Below, piece after piece: positions 23,978 through 34,516 of a DNA stretch of 64,000 nt. The notes beneath the pieces are model-generated. The model saw only the letters and a list, made by a program, of their open reading frames with translations, made no database searches and was not told the DNA's origin. Position 1 is the stretch's first letter. The number at the start of each line of letters is the position of its first letter. The DNA is from Engraulis encrasicolus. Lineage: Eukaryota > Chordata > Actinopteri > Clupeiformes > Engraulidae. A program made the position numbers and the translations under genes. The DNA lies in NCBI RefSeq assembly GCF_034702125.1, contig NC_085861.1, positions 2,520,542 to 2,584,541 of the forward strand, given 5' to 3'.

Positions 23978-25080
23978 TATTATACAACAGAAACCTACAC
24001 TGAGTGCTCAATGCCCTGTTCTTCTGGACACTCAGAGATATGGCCAAGGTAAGAAGGGATGACACTAGACAAGTTAATTAAGTCAAGACTGGGTCAAAAA
24101 TTCCTGGGGACAGAGTTTTCAAAGTTAGATCTATATGGACTTGGGAAAGTGACTCTTGACAGACACGGTGGATGGGCCCATGGCTGGATCATTGAGAGGA
24201 ATATATTTGCATTTTTTGAAGACCATGGTATTTATGCAGTACTTTGCTGGCATTTGAGTGGAACTCAGGAACTCATGTAAGTGTGCACATTGCTGATCTA
24301 GCCATAGACTCATCTACCTGGTCCATTAACAGTTATCTTCACTAGTTCATAAAACCATTGACAAAAACTGTCTGTAGACATTTCTTGACCCAGTCTTGAC
24401 TTAAGTTTCTTGTTGAGTGGTCTTCAGGTTTCCGCCTGTTTTACCTTGGGCATGTCTCTGAGTGCTGAATACAATGTTCTTGTGGACACTCAATGTAGGT
24501 TTCAGTTCTGGAATATAACATCACTGTAGGTAATACTTTTGTGGTAGTTTCATCTTCAATTCTTCTAAATCTGGTAGTGACTTTGTGAGCTCATGTCATG
24601 TGACACTGATGGCTTTGTAACAGTGCTTTAGACGGATGTGACCAATATTTCAAGACAGCCACACCCCTCTGGAAGACATCAAAATTGTTTATAGTATTTT
24701 TGGAGTTTTTTAGAGGTATTTTGTGGCATATTTTCCCATAGGAAAGCAAAGTTGCCTAATAATTATGCACATTAATTATGCCCTGATATAGGCTATTGGG
24801 CTCCTCCGATCACACCGTCTCTTATTACACAAATATGCATGACTTGGAATGCTTAAATCCAATAGGTCAGCAGTGGTCAACAGTGGTCAAAAACAGTTTA
24901 CTTGTTCCTGACTGGAATCCTTTTAAATATATTTTAGTTCCTAACGTGAAACACTTCAGACTTAGGCTATATCTGCAATAATGGGGGAAATTATTTGTGT
25001 GTTTATTTATATAAGATACAAAAAATAACACCCATTTTGTGCAATAAAAACAGCCTAAATCACAACCTTTAATCCACTAG

Positions 25081-25648
25081 TTATTTCAGTATAAGAAGAA
25101 GACAATCCGCACACTTCAGGTCTATTTTTGTGCAGAGAAAACAAGAACAAGTCCATGCTTTGCAGACATCAGGCATTAACCATCATAAAGCAGAGCACAA
25201 ACAGTTCAAAATTAAATCCATATTTCTTAATTATATAAACACACTCATGTCAAAATCCTCGTTTAAACCTGATGGTTGCAATGCATTTAAAGTATATATC
25301 CAAAAAAGTTCTCTTTGGCATAATTTCCTGTCGATGTCACCTCCTCTGTGTAGAGTTACTTGCTCTATACCTTGAAATCTAAGCATAGCAAAGCATGGAC
25401 TTGTTCTTGTTTTCTCTGTTTATGTTTCATGTTTGTCTTTCACTACATTTCCCAGAATGCTTCACTGACTCAGAGTGCTGCACCACAGGTGCCAATAATG
25501 ATGTATATTAACCACGAGCACTGTTTGTATGCACTCTGCCTGATGAAGGTCTAAGGACCGAAAGCTTGCAAGTCAAGTAAAGCTTCTTTGCACAAAAATA
25601 GACCTGAAGTGTGCGGATTGTCTTCTTCTTATACTGAAATTTCTACTG
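25081..25648 (+). mobile_element. Inverted-repeat element with hammerhead-like motif
   Basis: Ends TTTCAGTATAAGAAGAAGAC and inverse, continuing inward through AATCCGCACACTTCAGGTC. An inner inverted pair (AACAAGTCCATGCTTTGC near 25147 and inverse near 25392) gives a nested foldback. The right end contains CTGATGA-stem-GAAA, so this is probably a PLE terminal-repeat derivative. Confidence 0.6.
25531..25575 (+). ncRNA. Hammerhead-like motif
   Basis: Core CTGATGA (25540-25546), a perfect 4-bp stem II GGTC/GACC with TAAG loop, and core GAAA (25560-25563), then a palindromic AAGCTT in place of ACGCGT. The outer stem I is weak, so self-cleavage is doubtful. Confidence 0.5.
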
Positions 25649-26208
25649 AATCCTGCACCTTCTAAACAGATGAGCGGTGGCCTATCACAACTTAAATCCA
25701 TCAACTATTAAAATACATTAATTGTGGAAGTTATTATAGTGAAAGATTTAGACTTCCATTAGAAATGAATGCGGGCCATTTTCGGTCCACGTCTAGAAAT
25801 GAGTGATTTAATTCCAAATTCATGTTTTTTTGTAAAATAAAAATATAAGAACATTTTAAAAAATACTTTTTTGAATTAAGGACCACCTATGTAATTACTT
25901 TTAGAAGAATTATGGGATAAAATGTATTGGTTTTAGAAGTTGTGTGAGAGAATACATGATTAATGCTCAGAAATACATTGGAAATGAATGCGGGTCTATT
26001 TAGACCCATGTTATGCGTTAGTGTGAGTCCAATGGCTTATGCATTAAAGGGTTAATGCCACATTAGACACATATTAATTGTTATTAATGCATATGTTGAA
26101 CATTAGTAAGCAGTTACTTAAATATTATATAACTATTATCTTGTGTTACAAGTTAATAGCATATTATTATTTAACTAATAGATAAGTAAGGGCACAGTTC
26201 AGTAGCTA

Positions 26209-26995
26209 TCAGACAAAGGCGGCGAAGGTTATGTTTTGACCGCTGTGTACTTATTTATTTGTGAATATGTTTGTACTTCGTATAATTCAGACAGAACTGA
26301 GACGATTTTTATGAAATTTAGTGGGATGATTGGTCATGACCCAAGGAACAATCGATTACTTTTTGGGAGTGATTGGGTCAAAGGTCAAGGTCACGAAAAG
26401 GTCAAAAACGTAAATTGAGCCGATTTTTATGAAATTTAGTGGGATGATTGGTCATGACCCAAGGAACAATCGATTACTTTTTGGGAGTGATTGGGTCAAA
26501 GGTCAAGGTCAAGGTCACGAAAAGGTCAAAAAGTAAATTGAGCCCATTTTTATGAAATTTAGTGGGATGATTGGTCATGACCCAAGGAACAATCGATTAC
26601 TTTTTGGGAGTGATTGGGTCAAAGGTCAAGGTCACGAAAAGGTCAAAAACGTAAATTGAGCCGATTTTTATGAAATTTAGTGGGATGATTGGTCATGACC
26701 CAAGGAACAGTCCGTTACTTTTTGGGAGTGATTGGGTCAAAGGTCAAGGTCAAGGTCACGAAAAGGTCAAAAACGTTTTTCTTTGCCAAGCACTATATGC
26801 CAGAATAACGTGTGCATGCTGAATTGAATAAGAGGTCAAGACTGGGCCAAACATGTAATATTACGATATTCCGGTCCGATTCAAATTAAACTAACACCAA
26901 CATTTGGAGAATGTTATGCCCTACACTCTGAAGATGGCCGTAAAAAAATAAGTGGCGTAGGCGAAGGTTTGCGCTCTACCGAGTGCCCATTCTAG
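26209..26995 (+). mobile_element. Non-autonomous Helitron, 787 bp
   Basis: Starts with TC directly after A (26208) and ends in CTAG followed by T (26996), the A-T insertion rule of Helitrons. A hairpin GCGCTC-TACC-GAGTGC (26971-26986) sits five bases before the CTAG terminus, as expected for the 3' termination signal. No Rep/helicase frame is present. The interior is mostly the tandem repeat at 26299-26778. Confidence 0.85.
26299..26778 (+). repeat. Minisatellite, 4 units of 117-124 bp
   Basis: Units begin near 26299, 26417, 26541 and 26658 at GAG(A/C)C(G/C)ATTTTTATGAA and end in AAGGTCACGAAAAGGTCAA. Length differences of 6 bp come from one or two copies of the hexamer AAGGTC. Units are almost identical, so amplification is recent relative to the flanks. 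Confidence 0.95.
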
Positions 26996-26999
26996 TTAA

Positions 27000-27765
27000 C
27001 CCTCTGAGGTCTAAGGCCTTTCAGAGGCTTTTAGGCTGCTTGCACCACCCTGACATTTTCAAGTATTTTCAACTAACAGTAAGCATCTATGCAAAAGTGA
27101 AATATATGGTTGCATTCTGAAAAGCCTGACAATAAATAATCTGAAAGAAAATTGGGTGTCATACAAACATGTTTTATTTAAATTGAGTATAAACACAACT
27201 GTAAAAAAAAACAGGTTTCAGAGGTCTTCAAAAAGTGCAAGAAAACACACAATAAATATATCTAGCCAAGACTTTTGAAGTTTGAATCTTGTAAACAAAT
27301 GTGTTGGCTGCATAAAAGTAAAAAGGGCATTTAGAAATGTTTTGTTGTTTTCATACAAAATGCAAAAAAGAAAGACTATGTCATGCCACTGCCTGTCTCA
27401 TTTGAATACTAATGAGATAGGTGTGAAAAAACTCTAATGGCCCACACCCCCCTGTCAATCTCCATGTGCTCTGATAGCACACCCCCCTGTCACTCTCTTT
27501 GTCCTGTGGCAGGACACTGTGTTTTGCCTAGCTGAAAGGGGCGTGTTGTCACCTCTGAATAGCCACTCAAGCACTGGTACTTTACATGTGAATAGCTATA
27601 GGTGTGGCTGCTACAGGCAGAGAGTACAGAATATTCGAAGATTTCTTTTCACTTTCTTTAAATTGGGCCAGCTATATAATTTATTTCATATATATATATT
27701 TGAAATCTGGAAGGTCTGAGGTTTCTAATGGTGTGACTTAAATGTTTCAATGACAAAAACTCATG
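27000..27765 (+). mobile_element. piggyBac-like MITE, copy 1 (3'-truncated)
   Basis: Starts after TTAA (26996-26999), which abuts the Helitron terminus, with CCTCTGAGGTCTAAGGCC. It matches copy 2 (30242-31060) along its length until about 27765, where the copies diverge, so the right terminal repeat is missing here. Confidence 0.75.
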
Positions 27766-28295
27766 ACTAACTCTTTACTGAACATGTGTATGATGTGATA
27801 TTTCTAATAGGTTACTATATTGTATAATGTATTTATGGTGTGTAATCAGATTATAATGATCAAAATATGTTTTTTCTTTTTGAAAACTGACTTATGAAGA
27901 GCTATGTCTATAACCTTTGAAATTATGAAGTGTATATATTGTAAATAACTATTTGGGAAAGGTGCCCTCTGGTACCCACTGTGTATATAGGCCCTACCCT
28001 TCACTTTTAATGAGACACCCCCACCCCCCCTCCACCCTACCCCCACCCCTCACAGGTATTTAAACCACACCCTGTACACCTGTTCGTTGTTGCACTTGAA
28101 AAAGGACGAAGGTCCGAAACGTCGTGCAAATAAATCACTGGGAGCATTAACAGTGTTGCGGACTTCTATCATTTATTTCAGTTACTCTATTTTGTCCAGC
28201 ACCTGTGCCACTGATGTGCGCGCATTCTCCACCTTCTTGAACTGTTTTGTTGCGCCGCACTCAATTGTTTGACTCCCCGCCTGAGAAACGCAAAG
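27766..28295 (+). mobile_element. PLE 5' region with TATA-like box
   Basis: Non-coding sequence leading to the PLE ORF at 28296. A GTATTTAAACC stretch near 28056 could serve as a core promoter, followed by the hammerhead-like motif at 28090-28129 and then AATAAATCACTGGG. The C-rich tract 28016-28050 is unremarkable. The left limit is uncertain. Confidence 0.45.
28090..28129 (+). ncRNA. Eroded hammerhead-like motif, PLE 5' end
   Basis: Stem I TTGCAC pairs perfectly with GTGCAA, and stem II GGAC/GTCC and core GAAA are present, but the first core block reads TTGAAAA rather than CTGANGA. It is therefore a probable inactive descendant. Confidence 0.5.
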
Positions 28296-28817
28296 ATGGC
28301 TGAACTGAGCTCCATTCCAGAGGACCTCACCAACTCCTTTGAATTCACCACGGAAGATTATGAGAGGATTATGCTCACGGATTCACTCTTTGATGACACA
28401 GACACTGACTTTGCTACTGACACAGAGGCCGTGGTGAGATCACTCAAGAACCTCACCATTCGAGAGACTAAACAATACCTACACGCCGTGACGCTGAGTG
28501 ACTATTTACGAAAGAAAATGATACCACGGGGTCTAAGAATTCAAAAGTCACCGGCGTTGGGCCTCAACAATCCCAAATTCCATGACCGATGGTGCGAGAT
28601 AGTGAACAAGTGTTCATATGATCTAATGGCGCTGGTGATCAAAGAGACCTCTGACCAACTTGCCAAGACAAAAGAGGAGATATCAGAACTGAGCAACAAA
28701 TTGGACAATGAGCTGACTGACAAAGCAAAACTAGGCGAAATAAAGAAAGAGCTTGAGCAGCTGAAAGAAAAGTGGCACACTCTATGCGTTTACATGAGAC
28801 ACTTAAGTCCGATTTAA
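28296..28817 (+). CDS. PLE 5' ORF (coiled-coil protein), truncated by insertion
   Basis: The ATG at 28296 has a good context (AAGATGG); the frame is open further upstream only through a TTG. About 170 residues: an acidic N-terminus with DDTDTDFATDTEA, a middle block LRKKMIPRGLRIQKSP then FHDRWCEIVNKCSYDLM, and a heptad-rich C-terminus (EEISELSNKLDNEL, EIKKELEQLKEKW) likely to form a coiled coil. I associate the IPRGLRI block with ORFs upstream of the RT in fish Neptune-type PLEs; that is from memory of the family. The last four codons come from the TTAA element that begins at 28803, so the protein is cut and no RT follows. Confidence 0.55.
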   Translation: MAELSSIPEDLTNSFEFTTEDYERIMLTDSLFDDTDTDFATDTEAVVRSLKNLTIRETKQYLHAVTLSDYLRKKMIPRGLRIQKSPALGLNNPKFHDRWCEIVNKCSYDLMALVIKETSDQLAKTKEEISELSNKLDNELTDKAKLGEIKKELEQLKEKWHTLCVYMRHLSPI

Positions 28818-30139
28818 CTCACTTTAAATCTGATTAAAACTTAATTCCACTCTAAAAATATCATGTAAACACTTACCGAACATGATTTAAGTTTATTCCG
28901 ATTTCAACTTAAGTCCGATTAAAGTGGGTGGTTTAATCATCTTTTAAATCCGATTAAACGCGTTCCTCTGTCATGTAACCTTTTATTCGGAATTACAATA
29001 AGGCCAGTCGTTCCACGCATGCTCGTTGACCACATGATGGCGCAGAGAGACCGTGCTCTTTGCCAGTGAGAAAAACATGGCGGCACTTCCTGTTGATTTT
29101 CACATGAGAGTTTTGCTTAATTTAACCCTATCCAGACCGGGCTTTTTTGGCATTCCTGGGACGGGGGGGGGGGGGGAGGGGAGCTCTTTTGACCCCCCCC
29201 TCATAACTTTGGAACCGAATGGCGTATGACCACCAAACTTGGAGGGGATGATCTTCAGCCAAAGAACTATGAATGACATCAGTTTGGTGTCATTATTGGA
29301 TATTATGACATCATTATGACGTCACTTCCTGATTTTATTGCCCAAAATGTCACCTTAATGTATTTTCAATCTAACTTGGGTAATGCACATAAATGTTGGT
29401 TATTATGTGCATCAGACCACTTCAAATGTTCACAAGGGTGTCTGATGCCAATGAAAATGTAAAAAAAATGTGAAAAGTGATGATGAGGTCAGTGATTTTT
29501 GGTCAGGCATACCTGTCAGAAAACTGCTGCCATGGCAACAACAAAAATGATAAACCTAATCTTTATCTGGTATCACATTGTAGCCAACTTCATTTTAGGA
29601 AAAGTCACAAAGTTTCGTAGTCATAGCTTTAGTCATTCAGGAGTTATACGACATCAAAGTTGGTGCGGGCACTTTTTTCGTGGGGAAGATGACCTGCATC
29701 TCGGTGGCATTGGACCACGCCCCCGTGCCTTATATGGCTCGCTCAGCACGTGCGTCCTCAGTCCCAGGGCCGGTTTTAAGCATAGGCCGGCTAGGCGGTC
29801 GCCTAGAGCGCAATGTGAAGAAGGAGCGCCGAAATGGCGCTCTCCGATGCGTAATTTTGCGATATGTTTTTTTTTTTTATGAAGTCGCAATCAACAAAGC
29901 GTGGCGAAAGCGCTCCTCATGGCAAAGCGCCGCTCAGCCAATAGTAATATCGCTTTCAACTGTCTCTGGGAAGTCTGTGAACCAATAAACAGACAGTCCT
30001 GAGAAAGGGGGCGGGACGAATGACAGCGTGCGATATATTTTGAATTTTGGAGACTCACTCGAGAGACAGAGAGGGCAAGCGCCAACAGCAGTGTTGCTCT
30101 GCTGGGTGGAGAATTGTTATGTTCTCATTAAACCAGTCA

Positions 30140-31508
30140 GTAAGCCCATACGACTTTGTTGCTGACGACCAACGTTGACGGAAGCACGTGAGCGAGAACT
30201 TGTTGTCACGATGTGGGTGTTATTAAATACAGCACATTTAAGCCTCTGAGGTCTAAGGCCTTTCAGAGGCTTTTAGGCTGCTTGCACCACCCTGACATTT
30301 TCAAGTATTTTCAGCTAACAGTAAGCATCTATGCAAAAGTGGAATATATGGTTGTATTGTGAAAAGCCTGACAAGAAATAATCTGAAAAAAAATTGGATG
30401 TCATACAAACATGTTTTATTTAAATTGAGTATAAACACAACTGTACAAAAAAACAGGGTTCAGACGTCTTCAAAAAGTTCAAGAAAACACACAATAAATA
30501 TATCTAGCCAAGACTTTTGAAGTTTGAATCTTGTAAACAAATGTGTTGGCAGCATTAAAGTGAAAAGGGCATTTAGAAATGTTTTGTTGTTTTCATACAA
30601 AATGCAAAAAATAATGACTATGTCACTGCCACTGCCTGTCTCATTTGAATACTAATGAGATAGGTGTGAAAAACCTCTAATGGCCCACACCCCCCTGTCA
30701 ATCCCCATGTGCTCTGATAGCCCCAACCCCCTGTCACTCTACGTCTGCTGTGTTTACCCTACCTGAAAGGGGCGTGTTGTCACCTCTGAATAGCCACTCA
30801 AGCACTGGTACTTTACATGTGAATAGCTATAGGTGTGGCTGCTACAGGTAGAGTACAGAATGTTCAAAGATTTCTTTTCACTTTCTTTAAATTGGGTCAG
30901 CTATATAATTTATTTAATATATATATATTTGAAATCTGGAAGGTCTGAGGTTTCTAATGGTGTAACTTATGTGTTTCAATGACAAAAACTCACAGAGTTA
31001 CAGATTTGTTTTTAGAGACATGTCAAATTGCCCTCTCAAGGGCACTTAGACCTCAATGGGTTAAAGTCGGCCACAAATATGAACGAGACGATGAGCTCGC
31101 AGCAGTTTGCTCTACTAACACACCACGTGTGAGGAGTGGGGGGACAGGCAGTGAGGAGGAGCTGAAGTTGGGACCTGCGCAAACTTGTGGAGGGGTGTGA
31201 GACAAGACCCATATACACACGTGAGTGAGTTGTTGACCAACCAGTTCATGGGCGCGTGACCTCGGAGGCAGTCCGCCGACGAGCGTTGAAGGGGATAAGC
31301 AACTGCAGAGGTTGCAAGATCTGACTGCAGCCGCATTCATCCCGCGATAGTTTTACACCATGTGACATGTCACCTCGTCAACGCAACGTCAACGAAATTT
31401 CGAAGTTTGACAGGAAATCTAACCGTCATGCAGCATTTTCATCCAGGATGCATTGCTGTCTGCATGTGCATGTCTGCGTTGATGGCATGTCGAATGTACA
31501 AGTACTTA
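30140..31508. mobile_element. Insertion: fragment of the 5158-7036 inverted-repeat family
   Basis: Boundaries come from copy 2 of the hAT, where AACCAGTCA runs directly into TTGCATGATG. The inserted DNA matches the right arm of the element at 5158-7036 and is itself split by a piggyBac-like MITE. A clear TSD is not visible. Confidence 0.75.
30242..31060 (+). mobile_element. piggyBac-like MITE, copy 2 (complete, 819 bp)
   Basis: TTAA at 30238-30241 and 31061-31064. Ends CCTCTGAGGTCTAAGG and the inverse of CCCATTGAGGTCTAAG. The empty site is preserved in the related repeat at 6591-6605 (CATTTACAGTCGGCC), where the flanks read straight through. It carries no transposase. Confidence 0.9.
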
Positions 31509-32564
31509 TTGCATGATGCAGGAGTTGCAGAGGGTGTTTTGGAACTATGTGATTTAATCAGCAACCGTTTGTGATAATGGAAAGCCTAATAGTTATGAGG
31601 TTACTGTTTGGAATTAGAGGGAAAAAGAGCTTTGCTTTTGATCTGAGAAATCGCTAGTTAGCATGCTAAAATTAGCCAAGTATGCCAAGCAATGAAATCC
31701 AGTAAAGTAGCTGTTAGTAGCCTACTCACTAACACCCACCTGACATCATAATACTTGCTTAGGTTGACAAGCAATGTAAAGTAAGACTGGTGCCATGTTT
31801 AAAACAATTTTAGCTGCCATATCTCCTTCCATCCACTTGAATGAATTACCTGCTTGTTGTAAGCTTAAAAAAACATTGTTTCCAGACCAGAATGACATAG
31901 GCCTTCATTAATCATGTAACAGAACCATGCACAGCATGTTTTCATGCTGAGTGATGTAGTATTGCAGACAAGTGAGGCTACTATATTTTGTATATTATGA
32001 AATTCAAAAGCGTGACAGCTCTTCTCCCTTTCTCTCACCCTGTCCCTCCAGTTCAAACACATAGATAGCCCCCTTCTCATTCTCCTACTCACAAATGCAC
32101 CACTATTTCCAGTCCAGAAATGAAATTGGTTTGGAATCATAGACAGCACAAATGTGTATCTTATTAAAATTGTTATGCTGCCATGCTTTGTGATGCTGTA
32201 GTGTAGATAGGCTATCAATGCAGACCTCCTTGGTAGGCCTATTGTCTACACATGCATTTTACATGCAAATGTACTGTATCACTCTCCTGGCATTTCAATT
32301 CCATTTTACAATTCAAACACATTGATAACCTCCCTCTCATCTGGGGTTGGGGGCACCGCCACCATTACATCCAAGACACCACACAGTGAAGGTACTTTCA
32401 TGCGACTCAATCTGATGTGTTGGTCGGCTGTCCAAAAGAACCAGAAATCCATTTGATGCAAAACAGTTATTGTTCTTGATGCTATTTAGTTAAGCTTACT
32501 ACCGGTATTACTCTTTTTTATACCTTACAGAACACAAGAGTTTTTTTTTTTCTTTCAAAAGGTT

Positions 32565-32634
32565 GGGGGGGGGGGGTGGGGGGGGGGGGGTGAGGGGGGG
32601 GGGGGGGAGGGGGGGGGGGGGGGGGGGGGGGGGG
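32565..32634. repeat. G-rich tract, 70 nt
   Basis: Almost uninterrupted G broken by single T, TGA and A. Such tracts may form G-quadruplexes and are also prone to assembly error. Confidence 0.9.
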
Positions 32635-32810
32635 CGCAGAACTCAAACTCGCCTAGGGCGCCAAATAAGCCAGAACCGGCCCTGCTCAGTCCAATCGCAA
32701 TGCTTTATTTTCCCCAGACGTTTAATCGCATTTAAGTGAAAGTGCCATGTATACACATCGCAAAATAACTCTTAATCCGATCTATTTAAATCGCATTTAT
32801 TAAATCGGAC

Positions 32811-34516
32811 TTAAAAAATGAATTTGTAGCAACCGTGATGAAGTGTCTTGCCATTTTGGGGTTCCAGATCTTGGAAAGTATGTATGCTTTGGGAGTTATA
32901 ATTTATTTTCCATCATATTTGGGAACTGTACAGTGTATTCCAGAAAACTTAGGGCACTCAGACTTTTAATGATGGAATAGGAGGGACTCAAAAACAGCTT
33001 TGAGACTAAATGACCTTACGGTACCCTCTACTTCAGGCCTCAAATTAACCATGTGGGCACTTGATATCTGGAACACCCTTTTAACCCCATGTACAGTAGC
33101 ACTGTATCAATCATTCAAGATTGGAAAAACTTTGTTTTTCAAAGTTCTTCATATTAATCTTGGCCTTCAAAGTATATGTTTTTGTCTATGTCTTATCACA
33201 GTGTCTGTTTTGTCTGCTTCCCTCTGCTGGTCAAAGAACGTAACAACAGCGCAATGTAAGAAAACAAAAGGGGCTGAAAAATCTTGCCCATAATTTACCA
33301 ATAAAGTAGCCTAGAAATCTAGACGCCCCTAGGGGTTAAGCTCTCTAGGCTACCAATAAAACACTTAAATTCTATAGTATATTGCTATATATTAATTATG
33401 ATTTCAACAAGCATTATGCAGAATGCTCAATCATGATTACATTTCTACCAGGACTCACCCATCCCCATGTCTGGTAGAAATTTAGTGCAGGGTTGAGGCC
33501 ATCTTGGGACTGGCATCATGATTGAGCATTTAAGGATTTATCCGGAGTTGGAACAAGTCTGCCTGATTTTTGCATGTTTGGGATGAAATACAGTCACTCT
33601 AGAGCAAAATCAAGGCAAAAGGATGCGTTTTGAGAAAGTTTTGCGTTTTTGGACACTTCGGTTTATGTGTGGATACCCTCAACATATTATGAGGTACGTG
33701 TGACGTTGTTTTGAGCTGTGCAAGACTTTAAAATGTTGTGTTTTTGAAATGTGTGTAACCGCCGAAAAACGATGCCCGCAATCTATCATATTGCATAGCT
33801 GATATGGCTAACGAGGCTAACGTGATATTATCAAACTTTCTCAAAACGCATCCTTTTGCCTTGATTTTGCTCTAGAGTGACTGTATTTCATCCCAAACAT
33901 GCAAAAACTTGCAAACTTGTTCCAACTCCGGATAAATCCTTTAAGCAGTCACACTTAGGAAATTATTTAAACTAGAAATATTCATCATGCTTGTTAAAAT
34001 CATAATTAATATATAGCAATATACTGTATAATTACAGTGCTTTATTGGTAAATTATGGGCAAGATTTTCCAGCCCCTTTTGTTACTTTTTTAGACCAGCA
34101 GATGACAGCAGATAAAACAGACACTGTGATAAGATATAGAGAAAAACATATACTTTGAAGGCCAAGATTAATATGAAGAACTTTGAAAAACAAAGTTTTT
34201 CCAAGCTTGAATGTTTGATACAGTGCTACTGTACATGGGGTGAAAAGGGCGTTCCAGTCATCAAGTGCCCACATGGTTAATTTGAGGCCTGAAGTAGAGG
34301 GTACCGTAAGGTCATTTTGTCCAAAAGCTGTTTTTGAGTCCCTCCTATTCCATCATTAAAAGTCTGAGCGCCCCAATTTTTTTGGAATACACTGTACAGT
34401 TCCCAAATATGATGGAAAATAAATTATAACTCCCAAAACATACATGCTTTCCAAGATCTGGAACCCCAAAATGGCAAGACACTGTATCACGGTTTTCACA
34501 AATTCAATTTTTAAGG
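32811..34516. mobile_element. Large foldback, arms of ~700 bp
   Basis: The left arm (32811-33530) and right arm (about 33945-34516) are inverted. Shared blocks include GTGTCTTGCCATTTTGG, CCCTCTACTTCAGGCCT and CAAAGTTCTTCATATTAATC. Mirror open frames at 33000 (plus) and 34053 (minus) are a consequence of the symmetry, not genes. A second palindrome (33534-33940) occupies the centre. Confidence 0.75.
33534..33940. mobile_element. Palindromic TTAA-flanked MITE inside the foldback
   Basis: TTAA at 33530-33533 and 33941-33944. Ends GGATTTATCCGGAGTTGG and inverse. The arms continue to AAAATCAAGGCAAAAGGATG and its inverse around a centre near 33740. Confidence 0.75.

Larger units (their letters stand above)
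29765..32684 (+). mobile_element. hAT element, copy 1, perfect 8-bp TSD
   Basis: TSD CTCAGTCC at 29757-29764 and 32685-32692. Termini CAGGGCCGGTTTTAAGC and GCCAGAACCGGCCCTG. Compared with copy 2 (45837-46555), this copy holds an extra insertion (30140-31508) and an extra 850 bp ending in a G-rich tract. No transposase frame is visible, so it is non-autonomous. Confidence 0.9.
28807..32810. mobile_element. TTAA-flanked element, outer layer of a four-deep nest
   Basis: TTAA at 28803-28806 and 32811-32814. Ends GTCCGATTTAA and TTAAATCGGAC are inverted; TCCGATTAAA-type motifs recur near both ends. Without the hAT inserted at 29765 it would be about 1.1 kb. A stretch at 29180-29650 is not recognised. 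Confidence 0.6.

Noticed and set aside
26299..26778. CRISPR-like array
   Set aside because: Units are contiguous 117-124-bp repeats with no unique spacers, inside a Helitron of a vertebrate genome.
29180..29650. Possible conserved non-coding element or gene
   Set aside because: No frame, termini or internal repetition could be recognised; left unassigned within the TTAA element.
33000..34274. Pair of similar genes facing each other
   Set aside because: The two frames are mirror images caused by the foldback at 32811-34516; no domain, no independent codon signal.
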